This document shows, piece after piece, positions 1-8,145 of a stretch of DNA of 49,481 bases. The notes beneath the pieces are model-generated. The model was not told where the DNA came from and did not search any database. It was given only the letters and a program-made list of their open reading frames with translations. This stretch comes from a virus. The DNA is taken from positions 1-49,481 of the IMG/VR virus record IMGVR_UViG_3300032093_008396, one strand, 5' to 3'. The position numbers were made by a program, and so were the translations under genes. Position 1 is the first letter of the stretch, and every line of letters starts with the position of its first letter.

Positions 1-38
1 AAAGCAACCTTACCATCTAAATCAAATAAGTTTCTCAT
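1..38 (-). CDS. Short-chain dehydrogenase/reductase, N-terminal fragment
   Basis: Only the first 12 codons lie in the window; the gene runs off the left edge. Read from the ATG at 38-36 it gives MRNLFDLDGKVA. This is the usual opening of SDR oxidoreductases, where GKVA leads into the first Rossmann strand and the glycine-rich NAD(P) loop. The loop itself is outside the window, so the call rests on this short match and on context. The start overlaps the stop of the upstream sugar isomerase gene as ATGA, the coupling seen throughout this operon. An SDR fits a sugar-biosynthesis operon that also holds an aminotransferase and a cytidylyltransferase. Confidence 0.5.
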   Translation of the reverse strand, partial: MRNLFDLDGKVA

Positions 39-802
39 AATAATGTTTTGATTTTTTGGTATGTATTTTTTATGTAATTTATTTCATCACCATCTACATC
101 TCTTGCAAGTTGCAATATGATGTTATCAGTGTAATTAATATTTTTTAATGAATCAATTATAATTTTAAAATCAGTATCACCCAACCCAAAATGTTTTGTT
201 TCTCCATTAAAGGTTCTATCTTTAAAATGTACATTTTTTATTTTTGACCCAAAGTAATGTATCAATTCTTTATGGTCTATTTTTTCTTTATATGTTGAGG
301 TGAAATTACCGGTGTCGTAGGTAATAAAAAAATTGTTTTTATTATTGACGACATCCATCACAATTTCTTTATCACATTCAAATTCAAAACAGAAATTAAT
401 CGATGGGTATTTTTCAGATATTGGGATTATGTTTTTTAAAAATTCATATCTGATATATTCATTTTCTACTGAACTATCTTCTAAAAGGGGTATTACAATT
501 TTATTTAATTTTAGTTCTACCATTTTATCTAAAACTGGTACTAAATTTTCATTCATAAATTCATCTTTGTAAAATGAATTATTAACCATAGTATCTACAC
601 AAACTGATAAGATGTTAGTAGGTAAATTAGGTTCATTAAATAATGGATTATTTGAGTTATCATTTGGAGTTATTAACCATTCAATACCACATAATTCAAT
701 GTGATTTAAAACGTTAAATTCTGTCTTCCAATTAGATGGAAACTCTTGCATTTTTTTATTGACGGGTTCACTAAGACGACCCTGAAGAATTCCTACTTTC
801 AT
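35..802 (-). CDS. Sugar phosphate isomerase/epimerase-like TIM-barrel protein
   Basis: 255 aa, the usual size for xylose-isomerase-like (AP endonuclease 2 fold) sugar epimerases. The N-terminus carries the family signature GILQGRLS (residues 4-11), followed by a 'QEFP..W..EF' block typical of the subgroup found in surface-polysaccharide clusters. Candidate metal-site segments follow in order: FEFECD (about 138-143), YDTGNF, HFKDR and GLGDTDF (about 205-211). The reaction is probably isomerisation or epimerisation of a keto-sugar or sugar acid; the substrate cannot be read from sequence. It overlaps the VOC gene upstream by 4 nt and the SDR fragment downstream by 4 nt, so it is translationally coupled in the glycan operon. 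The fold is fairly certain, the reaction is inferred. Confidence 0.75.
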   Translation of the reverse strand: MKVGILQGRLSEPVNKKMQEFPSNWKTEFNVLNHIELCGIEWLITPNDNSNNPLFNEPNLPTNILSVCVDTMVNNSFYKDEFMNENLVPVLDKMVELKLNKIVIPLLEDSSVENEYIRYEFLKNIIPISEKYPSINFCFEFECDKEIVMDVVNNKNNFFITYDTGNFTSTYKEKIDHKELIHYFGSKIKNVHFKDRTFNGETKHFGLGDTDFKIIIDSLKNINYTDNIILQLARDVDGDEINYIKNTYQKIKTLL

Positions 803-1212
803 AATAACTCAACAAATTCTATAATATTATTTTCTGGGTCCATACCAAAAAAAACTTTAACTGTTTTTTCATCAGAAATAGTTGGGGTATTGATGACAGA
901 TAAATTATTATCAATAAACTTATTGTAAAGAAAATTAACATCTTTTATAGTCAATGCAAAGTGAGTGTAACCATTTTCTAAAAGACTTTTTTTATTTACA
1001 TCACAACTCCCAAAATAAAGTAATTCAACTATTGTTTTGTTATCAACCCCCAGTTTAATTATTCTTGGAGATTCATTATCAGAATTAAGAATATGATTTA
1101 AAAATCGACCTTCTTCTATTTTATCGTAAAGTATTTCTAAACCAATTAAATCACGGTAAAACCATAACATTTTATCTAAGTCGTTTACGACTATACCAAC
1201 ATGTCTAAACAT
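799..1212 (-). CDS. VOC (glyoxalase/epimerase-like) metalloprotein
   Basis: 137 aa, a single vicinal-oxygen-chelate unit with two beta-alpha-beta-beta-beta halves. The expected four metal ligands are all visible: H4 (FRHVGIVV), E63 (VELLYFG), H84 (YTHFALTI) and E132 (NIIEFVEL). It is therefore probably a metal-binding enzyme, not a resistance-type VOC protein. The closest architecture is methylmalonyl-CoA epimerase or glyoxalase I, but in this operon a sugar-intermediate epimerase or isomerase is more likely. The start at 1212 overlaps the aminotransferase gene by 22 nt, longer than other junctions here, but the alternative would lose the first metal ligand. Substrate unknown. Confidence 0.75.
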   Translation of the reverse strand: MFRHVGIVVNDLDKMLWFYRDLIGLEILYDKIEEGRFLNHILNSDNESPRIIKLGVDNKTIVELLYFGSCDVNKKSLLENGYTHFALTIKDVNFLYNKFIDNNLSVINTPTISDEKTVKVFFGMDPENNIIEFVELL

Positions 1213-2525
1213 TCTATCAAACTTTCTTTTAATACTCCAATACCTTCAATTAATGCATCATCATCGATTGTTAATGGTGGACCTATTTTTAAGGTTCCTG
1301 ATTGAGTCCTAATCGATAATAAACCTTTTCTCATAGCCACTTCTATAATCATATCAACAAAATCAATATCATTTCCATTTGGTGATTTTATGAACACACC
1401 AGATAATAACCCTTCGCAGTTTATTTTTTTTACATAATCAGGCATTTCTGTTTTCCATTTTAACAATTCCATTCTCATTATTTCTCCCTTCCTATAAGAC
1501 TCATTAACTAAGTCATTATCTAAAAGATATTTAACAGAAGCGTTTGATGCTGCAACCGCAACAGGATTACCACCATGCGTACTATTGTAAGACATGTCAT
1601 TATTAATAATTCCATTATTAGTTATGACACAAGATAATGGTAACGAAGATGAAATACCTTTAGCACAAACAATTATATCTGGAACAATTTCAAAATGTTC
1701 ATATGCAAATAATTTACCAGTTCTACCAAAACCTGATTGTATTTCGTCTATAATTAACAAAACTTTATTTTCATCACACCATTTTCTTAATAATTTAACA
1801 TAATCTTTTGATGCGAATTCAGCAGACCATCCTTGGTATGGTTCCATGATTACTGCGGAATATTCAGAAGGATTTAAACCTTTAAAGTATTTCTCAAATA
1901 GTTCTTGTGGTGTTAATTTTTCGTTTTCTAATGTAATGGTGTCGGGGTAAGGTAAATGTGTGACATATGTTTTAACAGGTATCCATTCTTGTGATTTAAA
2001 TTTTCCACCCGCCATAGCTGAACCCATGGTTTTACCATGATACCCATTATTAAATGAAATAATTTTATTTTTACCAGAATGTTTAATTGACATTTTGATT
2101 GCACACTCAACCGCTTCAGAACCTGTTGATAAAAATAACACCTTGTCAAAATTTTCAGGAGTGGATTCTACCAACAATTTAGAAAATTCAGACCTCTCTT
2201 TTGTTGGGTAATAATATGCGTTTAATAAATTTTTATTAGTTGTGGATATAATTGCGTCTTTTACTTTTGGGTTTGAGTGACCTACATTTGCAACAAAAAT
2301 TGATGATGTAAAATCAATCCATTTATTACCTGAAATATCATAAATTGAATAGTTCGATGCCGAATCCCACACAACGGGTAATTGGTCGTTCATTGAATCG
2401 GGCTCATATTTGATGCAATCATTTAAATATTGTAATGATTGTGGTGAAGGTATTGGTGTGATGATGTTTCGATAACGAGTTTTTACAACATCACAGTTAA
2501 ATGGAGTTAACTGAAACTTATGCAT
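1191..2525 (-). CDS. Class III PLP-dependent aminotransferase
   Basis: 444 aa, full length for class III (fold type I) aminotransferases such as glutamate-1-semialdehyde or omega-amino transferases. Visible motifs are the phosphate-binding STGSEAVE (133-140), GYHGKT (161-166), the cofactor aspartate in DEIQSGFGRTG (260-270) and the Schiff-base lysine K289 in CAKGISSSLPLS. The enzyme should transfer an amino group to a carbonyl carbon. Beside a cytidylyltransferase, SDR and sugar isomerase, the acceptor is probably a keto-sugar or a small polyol aldehyde later activated with CMP. Class III is less usual for sugar amination than DegT/ArnB-type enzymes. It overlaps the cytidylyltransferase upstream by 8 nt. 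Confidence 0.88.
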   Translation of the reverse strand: MHKFQLTPFNCDVVKTRYRNIITPIPSPQSLQYLNDCIKYEPDSMNDQLPVVWDSASNYSIYDISGNKWIDFTSSIFVANVGHSNPKVKDAIISTTNKNLLNAYYYPTKERSEFSKLLVESTPENFDKVLFLSTGSEAVECAIKMSIKHSGKNKIISFNNGYHGKTMGSAMAGGKFKSQEWIPVKTYVTHLPYPDTITLENEKLTPQELFEKYFKGLNPSEYSAVIMEPYQGWSAEFASKDYVKLLRKWCDENKVLLIIDEIQSGFGRTGKLFAYEHFEIVPDIIVCAKGISSSLPLSCVITNNGIINNDMSYNSTHGGNPVAVAASNASVKYLLDNDLVNESYRKGEIMRMELLKWKTEMPDYVKKINCEGLLSGVFIKSPNGNDIDFVDMIIEVAMRKGLLSIRTQSGTLKIGPPLTIDDDALIEGIGVLKESLIECLDMLV

Positions 2526-3186
2526 TTTTTTTATTTAAGATAAACTCAATATAATTAAAATCCTCGATAGTGTCAATTTCATAAGTTTTATCAGTAATAA
2601 AAGAATAAATTTTATCACCGTAAAAATTGTCTGAATTCATAAACACTTCAGGATTTACTATATCTATATATCCATTTGGTGAATACGTTTTGGGATAACT
2701 TTGTCTAGGTAAGTTAGTATCCATACCCTCTACAATAGGACTCCAATATATCCCGTCTTGTTTATAAAATTTGTAAACAGATTCTGAAGTTTCGTGGGCG
2801 GACCTAAGACTTGTGATTAATGATTTATTCTTTAAAAATACTTCAATAGCATCGTCTATAACTGAATGATTAATCAAAGGTGTTGTTGCTCGTAAATGTA
2901 TAATTGGTTCAGTATAGTTTAATTCCTTACAAAAATGTCTGAAAGAATCGATATCTAACGATGTGTCAGTTGACAATTCAGAAGGTCTTATAATTATTTT
3001 ACATCCTAATTTTTTTGATATCTCAATAATTTCTTCGTCGTCGGAAGAAACGTATATATCCGTAATTTTTTTTGATTCTTTTGCCGAAGTGATAACATAT
3101 TCAATTAAAGGTTTACCTAATAATTTTTTTATATTTTTTTTGGGTATTCCTTTACTACCTCCTCGAGCTAAAATTAAAGCTATCAT
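2518..3186 (-). CDS. NeuA-like CMP-sugar (acylneuraminate) cytidylyltransferase
   Basis: 222 aa, typical for acylneuraminate cytidylyltransferases. The nucleotide-binding signature LARGGSKGIPKKN spans residues 6-18; HLRATTPL, with the family's substrate-site arginine and proline, lies near 97-104, and the central and C-terminal segments follow the family pattern. The enzyme uses CTP to activate an acidic sugar or sugar-like phosphate as a CMP or CDP conjugate. No NeuB-type synthase is seen in the window, so the sugar could be a nonulosonate, an octulosonate or a smaller unit. It is coupled to the methyltransferase upstream (4 nt overlap) and aminotransferase downstream. Phage copies are known from LPS-like clusters, for example in cyanophages. 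Confidence 0.85.
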   Translation of the reverse strand: MIALILARGGSKGIPKKNIKKLLGKPLIEYVITSAKESKKITDIYVSSDDEEIIEISKKLGCKIIIRPSELSTDTSLDIDSFRHFCKELNYTEPIIHLRATTPLINHSVIDDAIEVFLKNKSLITSLRSAHETSESVYKFYKQDGIYWSPIVEGMDTNLPRQSYPKTYSPNGYIDIVNPEVFMNSDNFYGDKIYSFITDKTYEIDTIEDFNYIEFILNKKNA

Positions 3187-3881
3187 TTTTTTTCCGCTTT
3201 ACAAATTAACATTGCCTCTTTTGAGAATCTAATTATTTTGTTTGTTTTTTTACCCCATAATACTTTTTCAAAAGGTGAGTAAGGTAAAGGTAATTTTTGA
3301 ATTATATACCTAAAAATGTTTAAAAATGGATATTTCCATGTTAATGGTAACTGATACAAATAATCACATTCAGAGACAAATCCTGATAATTCACAGGCGG
3401 TTTCTAATGAGTATCGTGTAAAAGGGGTAACGTGAGTATGGTCAATATAAAATGCTTCTTTATATGAATGTTTCCAGCTTGGCGCCATACATATTAATAC
3501 TCCCCCTTTTTTTAACATTCTATAAGATTCATCTAATAAAATATCTGGATTATGTAGATGTTCGACAACAGATTTTGAAAAAATAAAATCAAATTTTTCA
3601 TCTTTAAATGGGTATTTTTTCTCATTTAAATTATATGACTTAAACTTTTTTGATGGTATATTTTCTTTAGCTGAGTCAGAAATATCTATTCCATATGCGT
3701 CTATACCACACTCAATGAAACACTTAGTTAACACACCGTCTCCACAACCAATATCTAAAATTTTATCACCCTTTTTTATATTATATTTTTTTATAATATA
3801 GTTAACTAACTTTTTTGGATAGTCTGTTTTATTCTCTTTATATGTTGTTTGTACGTAATTTGGATTAAATATTGAACTCAT
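3183..3881 (-). CDS. Class I SAM-dependent methyltransferase
   Basis: 232 aa with the classical Rossmann methyltransferase order. Motif I is ILDIGCGDG (41-49), an acidic residue ending strand 2 follows (GIDIS), and the strand-4 region reads FDFIFSKSVVEHL followed by ML.KGG, as in the UbiE/Methyltransf_11 group. That group methylates small molecules, including sugars. In this operon the likely role is O- or N-methylation of a sugar or terminal glycan residue. The acceptor cannot be deduced. Both junctions overlap by 4 nt, so it belongs to the same transcript. Confidence 0.82.
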   Translation of the reverse strand: MSSIFNPNYVQTTYKENKTDYPKKLVNYIIKKYNIKKGDKILDIGCGDGVLTKCFIECGIDAYGIDISDSAKENIPSKKFKSYNLNEKKYPFKDEKFDFIFSKSVVEHLHNPDILLDESYRMLKKGGVLICMAPSWKHSYKEAFYIDHTHVTPFTRYSLETACELSGFVSECDYLYQLPLTWKYPFLNIFRYIIQKLPLPYSPFEKVLWGKKTNKIIRFSKEAMLICKAEKK

Positions 3882-4606
3882 ATTTTTTCAGTTTTGAATA
3901 TAGTTTTAAGAATTGAATCTTCGCTGGTGTTTATTATCTCAATACCAAGATTTTTTACACTATCATTTATAATTTTAAAATCATTTAAAATATTATTTAT
4001 ACAGACATCAAATTCAATCACTGAATGAGGTCTCATATATGAATTATAATAACCTTTTTTATAATCTAAATCTACACCGGATATAAAAATTTTATTACAA
4101 CCAAGTAATATTGATAACGCTAACATATGTATTGCAACTGTATCACCCGTACTATATCTTAAATCATAATTTGTAAATTTTTGTAATTCTTCTTGTATTG
4201 TTAATCTACCATCTATAAAATTTTTACATCCATTAGGGCAATTATTACATTTAGAATTATTAAAATGTCTTTGGTCGTACCCAATATAATTTAATCCTGA
4301 GGAGTTTTTTTCTATCCATTCTCTTGGGGTTGAGTCAACTGAATCCGAATGTACTATTGTTGTACCCTCATATTTTTTAAATCTTTCTAACATAAATGGA
4401 AATGTTTGCAATGAATTTGCAAACACCCAATAATCGGGTTTTAAATTTGTGTTAATATCAATATCATTACAACATATTAAAATTATTTCGTCTCTATTTT
4501 TTGTAATGTATTCTATAGTCTCTGATAAGGACGGACCTAAACCACATATAAATGCAGTTTTATTTAGATGTTTGTTTTTAATTTGCTCAAAATTATATTG
4601 TATCAT
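3878..4606 (-). CDS. DUF115/MptE-like (Maf-related) glycan-associated protein
   Basis: 242 aa. The N-terminal third reads FICGLGPSLSE (19-29), the Rossmann-like nucleotide-binding loop of the DUF115 (6-hydroxymethylpterin pyrophosphokinase MptE-like) family, followed by CCNDID. A second conserved region, STGDTVAIHML then FISGVDLDY, sits near residues 157-182. Relatives include Maf proteins, which act in nonulosonate transfer to flagellin, and GT42-like enzymes; many are found in phage and LPS clusters. Here it could transfer the CMP-activated sugar made by the neighbouring enzymes. A central cysteine cluster (SKCNNCPNGCKNF) suggests a metal site or disulfides. Family assignment is moderately firm; transferase activity is inferred. 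Confidence 0.6.
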   Translation of the reverse strand: MIQYNFEQIKNKHLNKTAFICGLGPSLSETIEYITKNRDEIILICCNDIDINTNLKPDYWVFANSLQTFPFMLERFKKYEGTTIVHSDSVDSTPREWIEKNSSGLNYIGYDQRHFNNSKCNNCPNGCKNFIDGRLTIQEELQKFTNYDLRYSTGDTVAIHMLALSILLGCNKIFISGVDLDYKKGYYNSYMRPHSVIEFDVCINNILNDFKIINDSVKNLGIEIINTSEDSILKTIFKTEKI

Positions 4607-5829
4607 TTGAATGGTGATTCTATTAAATTATTTTTAATCATTTCTCTATTGATTAGGTATAAAACGTTTTTAGGTTTTAAATGTATATCATCTACATAAT
4701 ATATTTCTTTAGTCGTGTCTCCATCAACTAAGTAATCATATATACTTAAAAATTTGTAACCTTTTTTTGAACACTCTTCCTTAACTCTTTGATTAAAATA
4801 TTCTTTAAATTTTCTTCTTTCGCTATATGTACCTCTTGGTTTATCAAACGCTTCTGGATTTTCTCTATAATAGAATATAAACGGCTCTTCTTTTAATTCC
4901 GGTGTTACCGAAAATAAAATTATATTTTTATTATATAAATTGTCAATAAATTGAAAATACCTATCAATAATTTCATCTATTAATTCAATATAATCTTTGT
5001 TTTGTTCGTCCATATTTTTTTTTACTTGAGCTCTACAATCTATTTCACCAAAACAAATAAGAATATTTTCATCATAAGATACATTATTAATTATTTCATA
5101 TACATTTGGTTTGTTAATTAAGTTGTATGCTAAATAAGGTCCGAACCTATAGGTATGATAAGAATCATATACAATTAATTCATTCATATTAAATAAACTT
5201 TCTTTATTAGAAAAAATACTAATATGACTATCACCAAAACAATTTATTTTTTGTATTTTTTTCTGCGTCCACCCTTCAAAAATAAATTCGTAATTAAAAA
5301 TAGTATCATAATATACTGATACCTTTTCCAAAATTGAATTTCGTTTTTCAACATATCCGTCGACAAACCCGTGAAATTGTACCAAATAATTTTCAAAGAC
5401 ATTTAATTCAGGTATTGATGACAGATATTCTAATAATCTATACTCTTCCCCTTCAATATTAATTTTTATTAAATCTACTTGAAAAATTTGCTCCTCGAAT
5501 AAAAATTCTTTTATAGATTTAAGTTTTATTTTTTCAGTTCTGTCGTTTTGTGAATATATTGATGATGCATCACCATTTGTGCTTATATATTCATCTCTTG
5601 TGATATCTGACAAACCAAAATTATAAACTTTTATATTTTCATTATTTTTATATCTATGTACTATCTTTTCATAGAATGATAACACAGGTTCAAATATATA
5701 TATTTTTGGATTTTCGTATCTGTCAATACAAATTTGAGCAAAATCACCCATATACCCACCAACGTCAAAAATTACAGAATCTTTTTTTAATTCAAATTTC
5801 ATTACATCATTCCAAGTTGGATTTCCCAT
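4603..5829 (-). CDS. FkbM-type methyltransferase fused to an SGNH-like domain
   Basis: 408 aa with two parts. Residues 1-180 form an FkbM-family SAM methyltransferase: VIFDVGGYMGDF (19-30) is the SAM loop, IFEPV (45-49) follows, and DLIKINIEGEEYRLLEYL (119-136) is the family signature. Residues 195-400 look like an SGNH/GDSL hydrolase or acyltransferase: GDSH (199-202) gives a candidate serine nucleophile, FGEIDCR (260-266) matches the 'G.ND' block with E for N, and DDIHL (380-384) supplies D and H. FkbM enzymes usually O-methylate sugars, and SGNH enzymes add or remove acetyl groups, so one protein may apply two decorations. The frame is continuous across the junction. The SGNH half is less certain. 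Confidence 0.7.
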   Translation of the reverse strand: MGNPTWNDVMKFELKKDSVIFDVGGYMGDFAQICIDRYENPKIYIFEPVLSFYEKIVHRYKNNENIKVYNFGLSDITRDEYISTNGDASSIYSQNDRTEKIKLKSIKEFLFEEQIFQVDLIKINIEGEEYRLLEYLSSIPELNVFENYLVQFHGFVDGYVEKRNSILEKVSVYYDTIFNYEFIFEGWTQKKIQKINCFGDSHISIFSNKESLFNMNELIVYDSYHTYRFGPYLAYNLINKPNVYEIINNVSYDENILICFGEIDCRAQVKKNMDEQNKDYIELIDEIIDRYFQFIDNLYNKNIILFSVTPELKEEPFIFYYRENPEAFDKPRGTYSERRKFKEYFNQRVKEECSKKGYKFLSIYDYLVDGDTTKEIYYVDDIHLKPKNVLYLINREMIKNNLIESPFK

Positions 5830-5832
5830 TTT

Positions 5833-6606
5833 TCAAATTTTTATCAATTTATTAAAATACACGTCACTTGTATCTATATTTTTTTTAGCGGGTCCAAACC
5901 ATTTTTTTGGTCCTATCACTATTTTATTTTCATTCTTATTTAACCAAGCCCCCCACCATGAAAATGACGAATTCGCTATAATATTATTATAACATAAAGA
6001 CATCAAAATTAAATCTTCGTAATCTTTATTATTTTCACAATATATAACATTATCTAAAAAGTTAAAATTTTCTTTACACCACCTAATATCATCTGAGAAA
6101 ATAAAAAAAGTTTTATCAGAACCAACTATAGATATTGCTTCTTTATAATATTCTAAACTTTGTGTTGGGTGGTGGTCTAATAGATTTAAATAATCACCTC
6201 TTCTTACATGTATAGAACAAGTGTTTTCATGTAATACTTCTTTATATTTTTCACGTATGTTATTAACAACTTCATCACAATAAAAAAAATCTAAAATTTT
6301 ATTTCTGTTGTGTTTGAAATATTTTTCAGATTGAAAATATCCGTGAAGTGATGTTGGTAACATAAAATCAGGTATGGGTGAATAGTGAAAATGTGGTTCA
6401 TTATATATTTGACTCGTAACAAAATTACCATCTAATATTAAATTTTTCAAAATATTGTCCATGTAAACGTCAATTGGTTTATGGACTACTTGGACATTAT
6501 TTGGGTTGATAACAAATTTTTCACCCAAATCTAAAGATTTAGAATATGCTGTTGCGATTTGAAAAAGATAGTTCCCAAGACCACCCATTAAATAACAAGA
6601 AACCAT
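5833..6606 (-). CDS. GT11 family (alpha-1,2-fucosyltransferase-like) glycosyltransferase
   Basis: 257 aa, near the usual GT11 length. The N-terminal GGLGNYLFQIA (8-18) matches the family 'GGLGNQ.FQ.A' with Y replacing Q. HVRRGDY (133-139) is the GDP-fucose binding motif, FFIFSDD (167-173) and NSSFSWWGAW (212-221) are the other conserved blocks. GT11 enzymes transfer fucose from GDP-fucose in alpha-1,2 linkage to galactose-type acceptors in O-antigens or blood-group-like glycans. No GDP-fucose synthesis genes are present here, so the donor would come from the host or from elsewhere in the genome. It lies 1 nt from the GT10-like gene, pairing two fucosyltransferase families. Confidence 0.88.
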   Translation of the reverse strand: MVSCYLMGGLGNYLFQIATAYSKSLDLGEKFVINPNNVQVVHKPIDVYMDNILKNLILDGNFVTSQIYNEPHFHYSPIPDFMLPTSLHGYFQSEKYFKHNRNKILDFFYCDEVVNNIREKYKEVLHENTCSIHVRRGDYLNLLDHHPTQSLEYYKEAISIVGSDKTFFIFSDDIRWCKENFNFLDNVIYCENNKDYEDLILMSLCYNNIIANSSFSWWGAWLNKNENKIVIGPKKWFGPAKKNIDTSDVYFNKLIKI

Positions 6607-6607
6607 A

Positions 6608-7423
6608 TTATAAGTTTTCTTTTATGAATTTATACACATGTTCGTCAGGTAGTAAAAAGTTTTTACACTTATCAAAGTTTTCTCTAATAACATCTAATTT
6701 TGAGTTATAAAAATCTTCATTACAGTCGTTTAAAATTGTTTCTAACTCATCCATATTATCAAATATTAACATACCGTCAGTATTGAAAAAATCACCAATA
6801 GAAGGACACCCCCAATATATAGGAATCGTTCCTGTTGCAAAACAATCAATTAGTTTTTCTGTAAACCAATAATCTCTTTTACAATTTTCAATAACAACTG
6901 AAAAACGATAATCTTTAAGACCATCAATTTTAAAATTAATAGGGTTATAACTTCTACCGAACACATCCATTTTATCACCAAACTTTTGAATTACTTCGTG
7001 TCTTAATCTATGCCCGTCAGTGAATGTTTTATTAGATGAAATGACTGAAATGTTTTTACTTTTATCGTAAACTTTTTGTTCTTCTTTCGGTATCCAACAA
7101 CACCCAAAAGGAATGAATTTTGTATTGTAATCTAAATCTAATAATGTTTTTTCATGTGTTAAAATGTAATCAAACTTCATTAGATTATTTCTAACGTAAT
7201 CGTAATGTTGAGGTGCAACACAAACAGGCTCAATCAACCAAGCGATTTTATTTTTAGATGGTGGTAAATTTGATGTTAAAAAATTATCAGTAATAACTAA
7301 ATTTTCAGTATTATTTGGTTGGGTTCTTTCCCACTCAAAATTTTCTGACTTTTGAAAGTCAGAACAATAACCTAAAATAGAGTGTGAAAAAGTATTATCT
7401 GCAATTTTTATTTTTTGTTTCAT
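6608..7423 (-). CDS. GT10 family (alpha-1,3/4-fucosyltransferase-like) glycosyltransferase
   Basis: 271 aa. The C-terminal half carries the GT10 signature: FSVVIENC (174-181), YWFTEKLIDCFATGTIPIYWG (185-205, donor-binding loop with TEK and the GT.P.Y.G core). An upstream segment with FGRSY also fits the family. GT10 enzymes use GDP-fucose and are the bacterial Lewis-type fucosyltransferases; relatives occur in phages and giant viruses. The protein is shorter than Helicobacter FucT because it lacks a heptad-repeat tail. It overlaps the GT2 gene upstream by 4 nt and is followed by the GT11 gene, which suggests a doubly fucosylated product. Sugar specificity is by family only. Confidence 0.82.
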   Translation of the reverse strand: MKQKIKIADNTFSHSILGYCSDFQKSENFEWERTQPNNTENLVITDNFLTSNLPPSKNKIAWLIEPVCVAPQHYDYVRNNLMKFDYILTHEKTLLDLDYNTKFIPFGCCWIPKEEQKVYDKSKNISVISSNKTFTDGHRLRHEVIQKFGDKMDVFGRSYNPINFKIDGLKDYRFSVVIENCKRDYWFTEKLIDCFATGTIPIYWGCPSIGDFFNTDGMLIFDNMDELETILNDCNEDFYNSKLDVIRENFDKCKNFLLPDEHVYKFIKENL

Positions 7424-8145
7424 AATATCAATTTTTCGTATGGTTTAAATGTTCTGATTTTTTGAGTAATTGTTTGAACTTTAGGTAAATTAACCTTATG
7501 GTCATTTAATGGATTACTTTCATTATAAATGTAATTTATGTCATTCATAAATCTATAATGTTCAATACCACTCATTTCAGCCATTGGGTACATAAACGAT
7601 AAATCGCCAGCAACCCCCCAATAATTTCCATATTCATCTTTTAAATCTTCCTGATTAATTTTTCTCCACAAAAATACTCTCCAAGTTCTTAGATGAGTTA
7701 ATGTAAAAGTTTCGTTTCTAATATTATCAAAACTTGTATATGGCCTTGCAAACCCAGGTCTACCATCATGATATCTAAAACTACCATTCGCTAACCATAC
7801 ATCATCTGAATTATATGTATCAACAACTCTTTGGAATGTTTTTGAATCCGGTAACCAATCGTCACCATCAACCTCAACACAAATGTCGTTATCTTCAATA
7901 TCAAACTCACCTCTTATTACTTGGTCATAATTTCCCGGTTGAAACATTTTAGTTTTATTTTCAATTAAAACAAATCTATCATCACCTTTAATAAAATTCT
8001 TTATTTTTTCAACCGTTCCATCTGTTGATAAATCATCAGTGATATAACATTTAAAATTTTTATAAGTTTGAGTCATAATTGTTGCTAAGGACCTCTCAAC
8101 AAAATTCTCACAATTATATGTGGTAGTTAAAACTATTAGTTTCAT
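7420..8145 (-). CDS. GT2 family glycosyltransferase
   Basis: 241 aa, a compact GT-A fold enzyme. It begins with LTTTYNCENFVERSL, typical of GT2, followed by DDLSTDGT (37-44, nucleotide binding) and the metal-binding DGDDWLP (93-99, DxD). The acceptor half contains a W-rich segment (LRTWRVFLW) that fits membrane-free soluble GT2 enzymes. It probably adds a hexose-type unit from a nucleotide sugar to the glycan under construction. No transmembrane segment is evident. Neighbour overlaps of 4 nt on both sides place it in the operon. Confidence 0.87.
   Translation of the reverse strand: MKLIVLTTTYNCENFVERSLATIMTQTYKNFKCYITDDLSTDGTVEKIKNFIKGDDRFVLIENKTKMFQPGNYDQVIRGEFDIEDNDICVEVDGDDWLPDSKTFQRVVDTYNSDDVWLANGSFRYHDGRPGFARPYTSFDNIRNETFTLTHLRTWRVFLWRKINQEDLKDEYGNYWGVAGDLSFMYPMAEMSGIEHYRFMNDINYIYNESNPLNDHKVNLPKVQTITQKIRTFKPYEKLIL

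Noticed and set aside
2518-3186. Complete sialic or legionaminic acid pathway
   Set aside because: Only the activating cytidylyltransferase is clear; no NeuB-type synthase or NeuC-type hydrolase is in the window, so the sugar is left open.
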